The position numbers were made by a program, and so were the translations under genes. Shown piece after piece: positions 63,001 to 64,000 of a stretch of 64,000 nucleotides of DNA (positions are counted from its first letter, which is position 1; the number at the start of each line of letters is the position of its first letter). The DNA lies in the NCBI GenBank assembly GCA_016719105.1, contig JADKAQ010000046.1:310001-374000 (forward strand), read 5' to 3'. Under the pieces are notes generated by a model. The model was not told where the DNA came from and made no database searches. It was given only the letters and a program-made list of their open reading frames with translations. This DNA comes from Gemmatimonadota bacterium. Lineage in GTDB: Bacteria > Gemmatimonadota > Gemmatimonadetes > Gemmatimonadales > Gemmatimonadaceae.

Positions 63001-63231
63001 CTCGCGCAGGTGGATTCGTTGCTCGACCTGCTCGTGAAGCCGGCGACCGCACCGCAGTGGAGCGATGGTCCGCGCATCAGCGAGCGCATCGCCCAGCTGC
63101 TGCAGAAGCTCGACCAGGGGAACCAGCCGCCGACGCAGGCGCAGCAGAAGCTCGGCAAGGACCTCGCGGTCGCGCTGCGCGATGCGCTCGAGCGTGTGCG
63201 GAAGTACCTCGGGCGCTTCACGTCGATGTAG
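60090..63231 (+). CDS. Exported BNR/sortilin-like propeller protein, frameshifted near 61168
   Basis: A secreted protein (signal peptide to about ALVAQPR) with two BNR/YVTN-type propellers: repeated Asp boxes STDGGRSWRF, SHDGGTTWS, SVDGGQTWRK, SDDFGETWRK in the first frame, and SRDHGATWRF, SKDFGATWQA, TRDDGATWTR in the second. The frame changes by one base after TFRPI. Removing one base of the CC/GGG at 61166-61170 joins it to GQTVHGDHHGLWIDP and gives a single 1046-residue protein. The last 250 residues have a flexible Ala-rich helix (ELRDLLSLANDTLRALDGRRGELEAKRRAA) that looks like a coiled coil. By family it is usually called sortilin/VPS10-like or glycosyl hydrolase; ligand unknown. Followed by two hairpins. 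Confidence 0.85.
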
Positions 63232-63241
63232 GCACGACGAC

Positions 63242-63269
63242 GCGCGCGCCGGGACGCAGCGGCGCGCGC
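63242..63269 (+). terminator. Hairpin just after the BNR/sortilin gene
   Basis: A perfect 10-bp stem GCGCGCGCCG / CGGCGCGCGC with an 8-base loop, 10 bases after the stop at 63231 and followed by GCTTGAAT. All-G/C arms make chance pairing plausible, but placement fits. Confidence 0.45.
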
Positions 63270-63287
63270 GCTTGAATGATCGACCTC

Positions 63288-63328
63288 ACGCGAGGCGAGG
63301 GAGCGCGGATCGCTCCTTCGCCTCGCGT
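63288..63328. terminator. Bidirectional terminator between BNR/sortilin and NIPSNAP genes
   Basis: An 18-bp stem (ACGCGAGGCGAGGGAGCG / CGCTCCTTCGCCTCGCGT) with one G/T pair and a 5-base loop, ending two bases before the NIPSNAP stop codon and followed by CCTATTT. The length of the stem is well above chance, and it lies between convergent genes. Confidence 0.78.
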
Positions 63329-63329
63329 C

Positions 63330-63800
63330 CTATTTGATGGGCGAGTAGTCGGTGGCGGTGGCGTACACGCTCTCGATCTTGTCGATGATCTTCCCGTCCT
63401 TCTCCGATTCGGCCGCGACCTTCTGCCATTCCGGGTCCTTGTCGAACGCCTCCCAGTTCCTGTCGGCCTGGGCGCGACTGGCGTGGGAGATGATGTAGAT
63501 GAGCGTGTTGTCCTTGCGGGCCGAGTCCTGCGGGACCCAGTAGCCCACATTCGTCATCCCATGCTTCTCGAAGATCTGCATCGTGTGGTCGCGGAAGCGC
63601 GCCTGCAGCGCGTCGAGTCGCCCGGGGAGCGTGGTGTAGGTGCGGATCTCGAAGACGCGGTCGCCAGCCGCAACGTCCGCAGGCGCCGACGCAGTCGGGG
63701 TGGGGGTCGCGCCCGCCGAAGCCGAGTCGGACACAGGCGACGACTGCGGGGCGGAGCATGCGGCCGCGAACAGCGCGGTGATAATGAGACGTCGGTACAT
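63330..63800 (-). CDS. NIPSNAP family lipoprotein
   Basis: A 156-residue lipoprotein. The signal (MYRRLIITALFAAAC) has a lipobox Cys at residue 15, followed by a Ser/Pro/Thr-rich tether, so it is anchored to a membrane in the envelope. The folded part is a NIPSNAP dimeric alpha/beta-barrel unit: VFEIRTYTTLPGRLDALQARFRDHTMQIFEKHGMTNVGYWVP, then NTLIYIISHASRAQADRNWEAFDKDPEWQKVAAESEKDGKI. The PGR and WEAF/DPEW landmarks are typical. Function of bacterial NIPSNAP proteins is poorly known. GGGAGAG stands eight bases before the ATG. Confidence 0.85.
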   Translation of the reverse strand: MYRRLIITALFAAACSAPQSSPVSDSASAGATPTPTASAPADVAAGDRVFEIRTYTTLPGRLDALQARFRDHTMQIFEKHGMTNVGYWVPQDSARKDNTLIYIISHASRAQADRNWEAFDKDPEWQKVAAESEKDGKIIDKIESVYATATDYSPIK

Positions 63801-64000
63801 CAGATCTCTCCCAGTCGATAGCGTTGTTGGCCGTTGGCATCGAAGTTATCGGGAGCGAGCCAGCGCTCCTAGATGGCCTGGGCCCACCCGGGCGGGCTCA
63901 GCGGGGGGGGGCGCGCGCGCCCCCCGCCCCCCAGCCGGGCGCCGTGGCCCCGGGGCCCCACGGCGGCCGTGGGCCCCGCCCCCCCCCCCACCCTTCCCCT
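63801..64000. other. Gene-free end of window, low-complexity G/C tail
   Basis: From about 63884 the sequence is almost only G and C: runs of nine or more G or C, alternating GCGC blocks and CCCGGGG palindromes, with a handful of A or T. Nothing codes here. It resembles an assembly edge or sequencing artefact more than genomic DNA. Confidence 0.6.

Noticed and set aside
1..64000. tRNA, rRNA, insertion sequences, integrases
   Set aside because: I saw no transposase, integrase or recombinase domain, no terminal inverted repeats with target duplication and no tRNA-like cloverleaf. A covariance-model scan would be needed to exclude small RNAs.

Overview
The window is 64 kb of very GC-rich bacterial DNA (G+C by eye about two thirds or more) with 46 supportable protein-coding genes on both strands. 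I see no rRNA, tRNA, CRISPR array, phage gene, transposase or integrase. The gene set is dominated by exported or lipid-anchored hydrolases. There are three DPP4/prolyl-oligopeptidase-type S9 peptidases, four SxxK serine hydrolases (class C beta-lactamase fold), two giant TolB-propeller/amidohydrolase proteins, two smaller exported amidohydrolases, an exported D-aminoacylase, CocE, M14, M48 and DUF885 enzymes, two DUF5916 putative outer-membrane barrels and two BNR/sortilin-type propellers. Signal peptides, lipoboxes and twin-arginine motifs are frequent. This profile is typical of Gemmatimonadota; that assignment is inference from gene content and base composition.

Layout. 1-6.4 kb: partial BNR protein, MmcQ/YjbR protein, divergent amidohydrolases, an alpha/beta-hydrolase lipoprotein and an unknown small gene. 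6.5-14.1 kb: Tat-exported PhoX-type protein, TolB-amidohydrolase (two compensating frameshifts) and an S9 peptidase. 14.1-16.8 kb: FG-GAP lipoprotein coupled to an iodotyrosine-deiodinase-like nitroreductase, and an exported 1-Cys peroxiredoxin. 17-21.9 kb: S9 peptidase overlapping a serine hydrolase, then a frameshifted M48 lipoprotein. 21.9-33.6 kb: a long minus-strand run (CocE hydrolase, NTF2-like lipoprotein, TolB-amidohydrolase, PfkB kinase, BtpA, APC permease, strictosidine-synthase-like protein, serine hydrolase). 33.7-38.9 kb: D-aminoacylase, and an overlapping serine hydrolase/CPBP/CPBP operon. 39-47.2 kb: S9 peptidase, DUF5916, VF530, P450, ApaG, NAPE-PLD-like metallo-hydrolase. 47.2-52.6 kb: a phosphofructokinase with pyrophosphate-type active-site residues, a small HExxH protein, thioesterase, AHSA1 protein, second DUF5916. 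52.6-64 kb: ABM protein, frameshifted M14 carboxypeptidase, DUF885, class V aminotransferase-fold protein, serine hydrolase, SnoaL-like protein, frameshifted BNR/sortilin protein, NIPSNAP lipoprotein, then a degenerate all-G/C tail.

Working together (inference): the window reads as periplasmic and outer-membrane peptide, amide and ester scavenging, with S9, M14, M48, DUF885, CocE and amidohydrolase enzymes cutting oligopeptides and conjugates and a few cytoplasmic genes taking up or using the products. I found no convincing new defence or biosynthetic system. The most unusual signals are: an over-represented word CGTTAGGC scattered in every reading phase on both strands; a 33-bp direct repeat of a gene's 3' end flanking an S9 peptidase gene; the PPi-type residues in the phosphofructokinase; and exact retention of the substrate residues of iodotyrosine deiodinase. 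Five frameshifts, all at short base runs, look more like consensus errors than biology.
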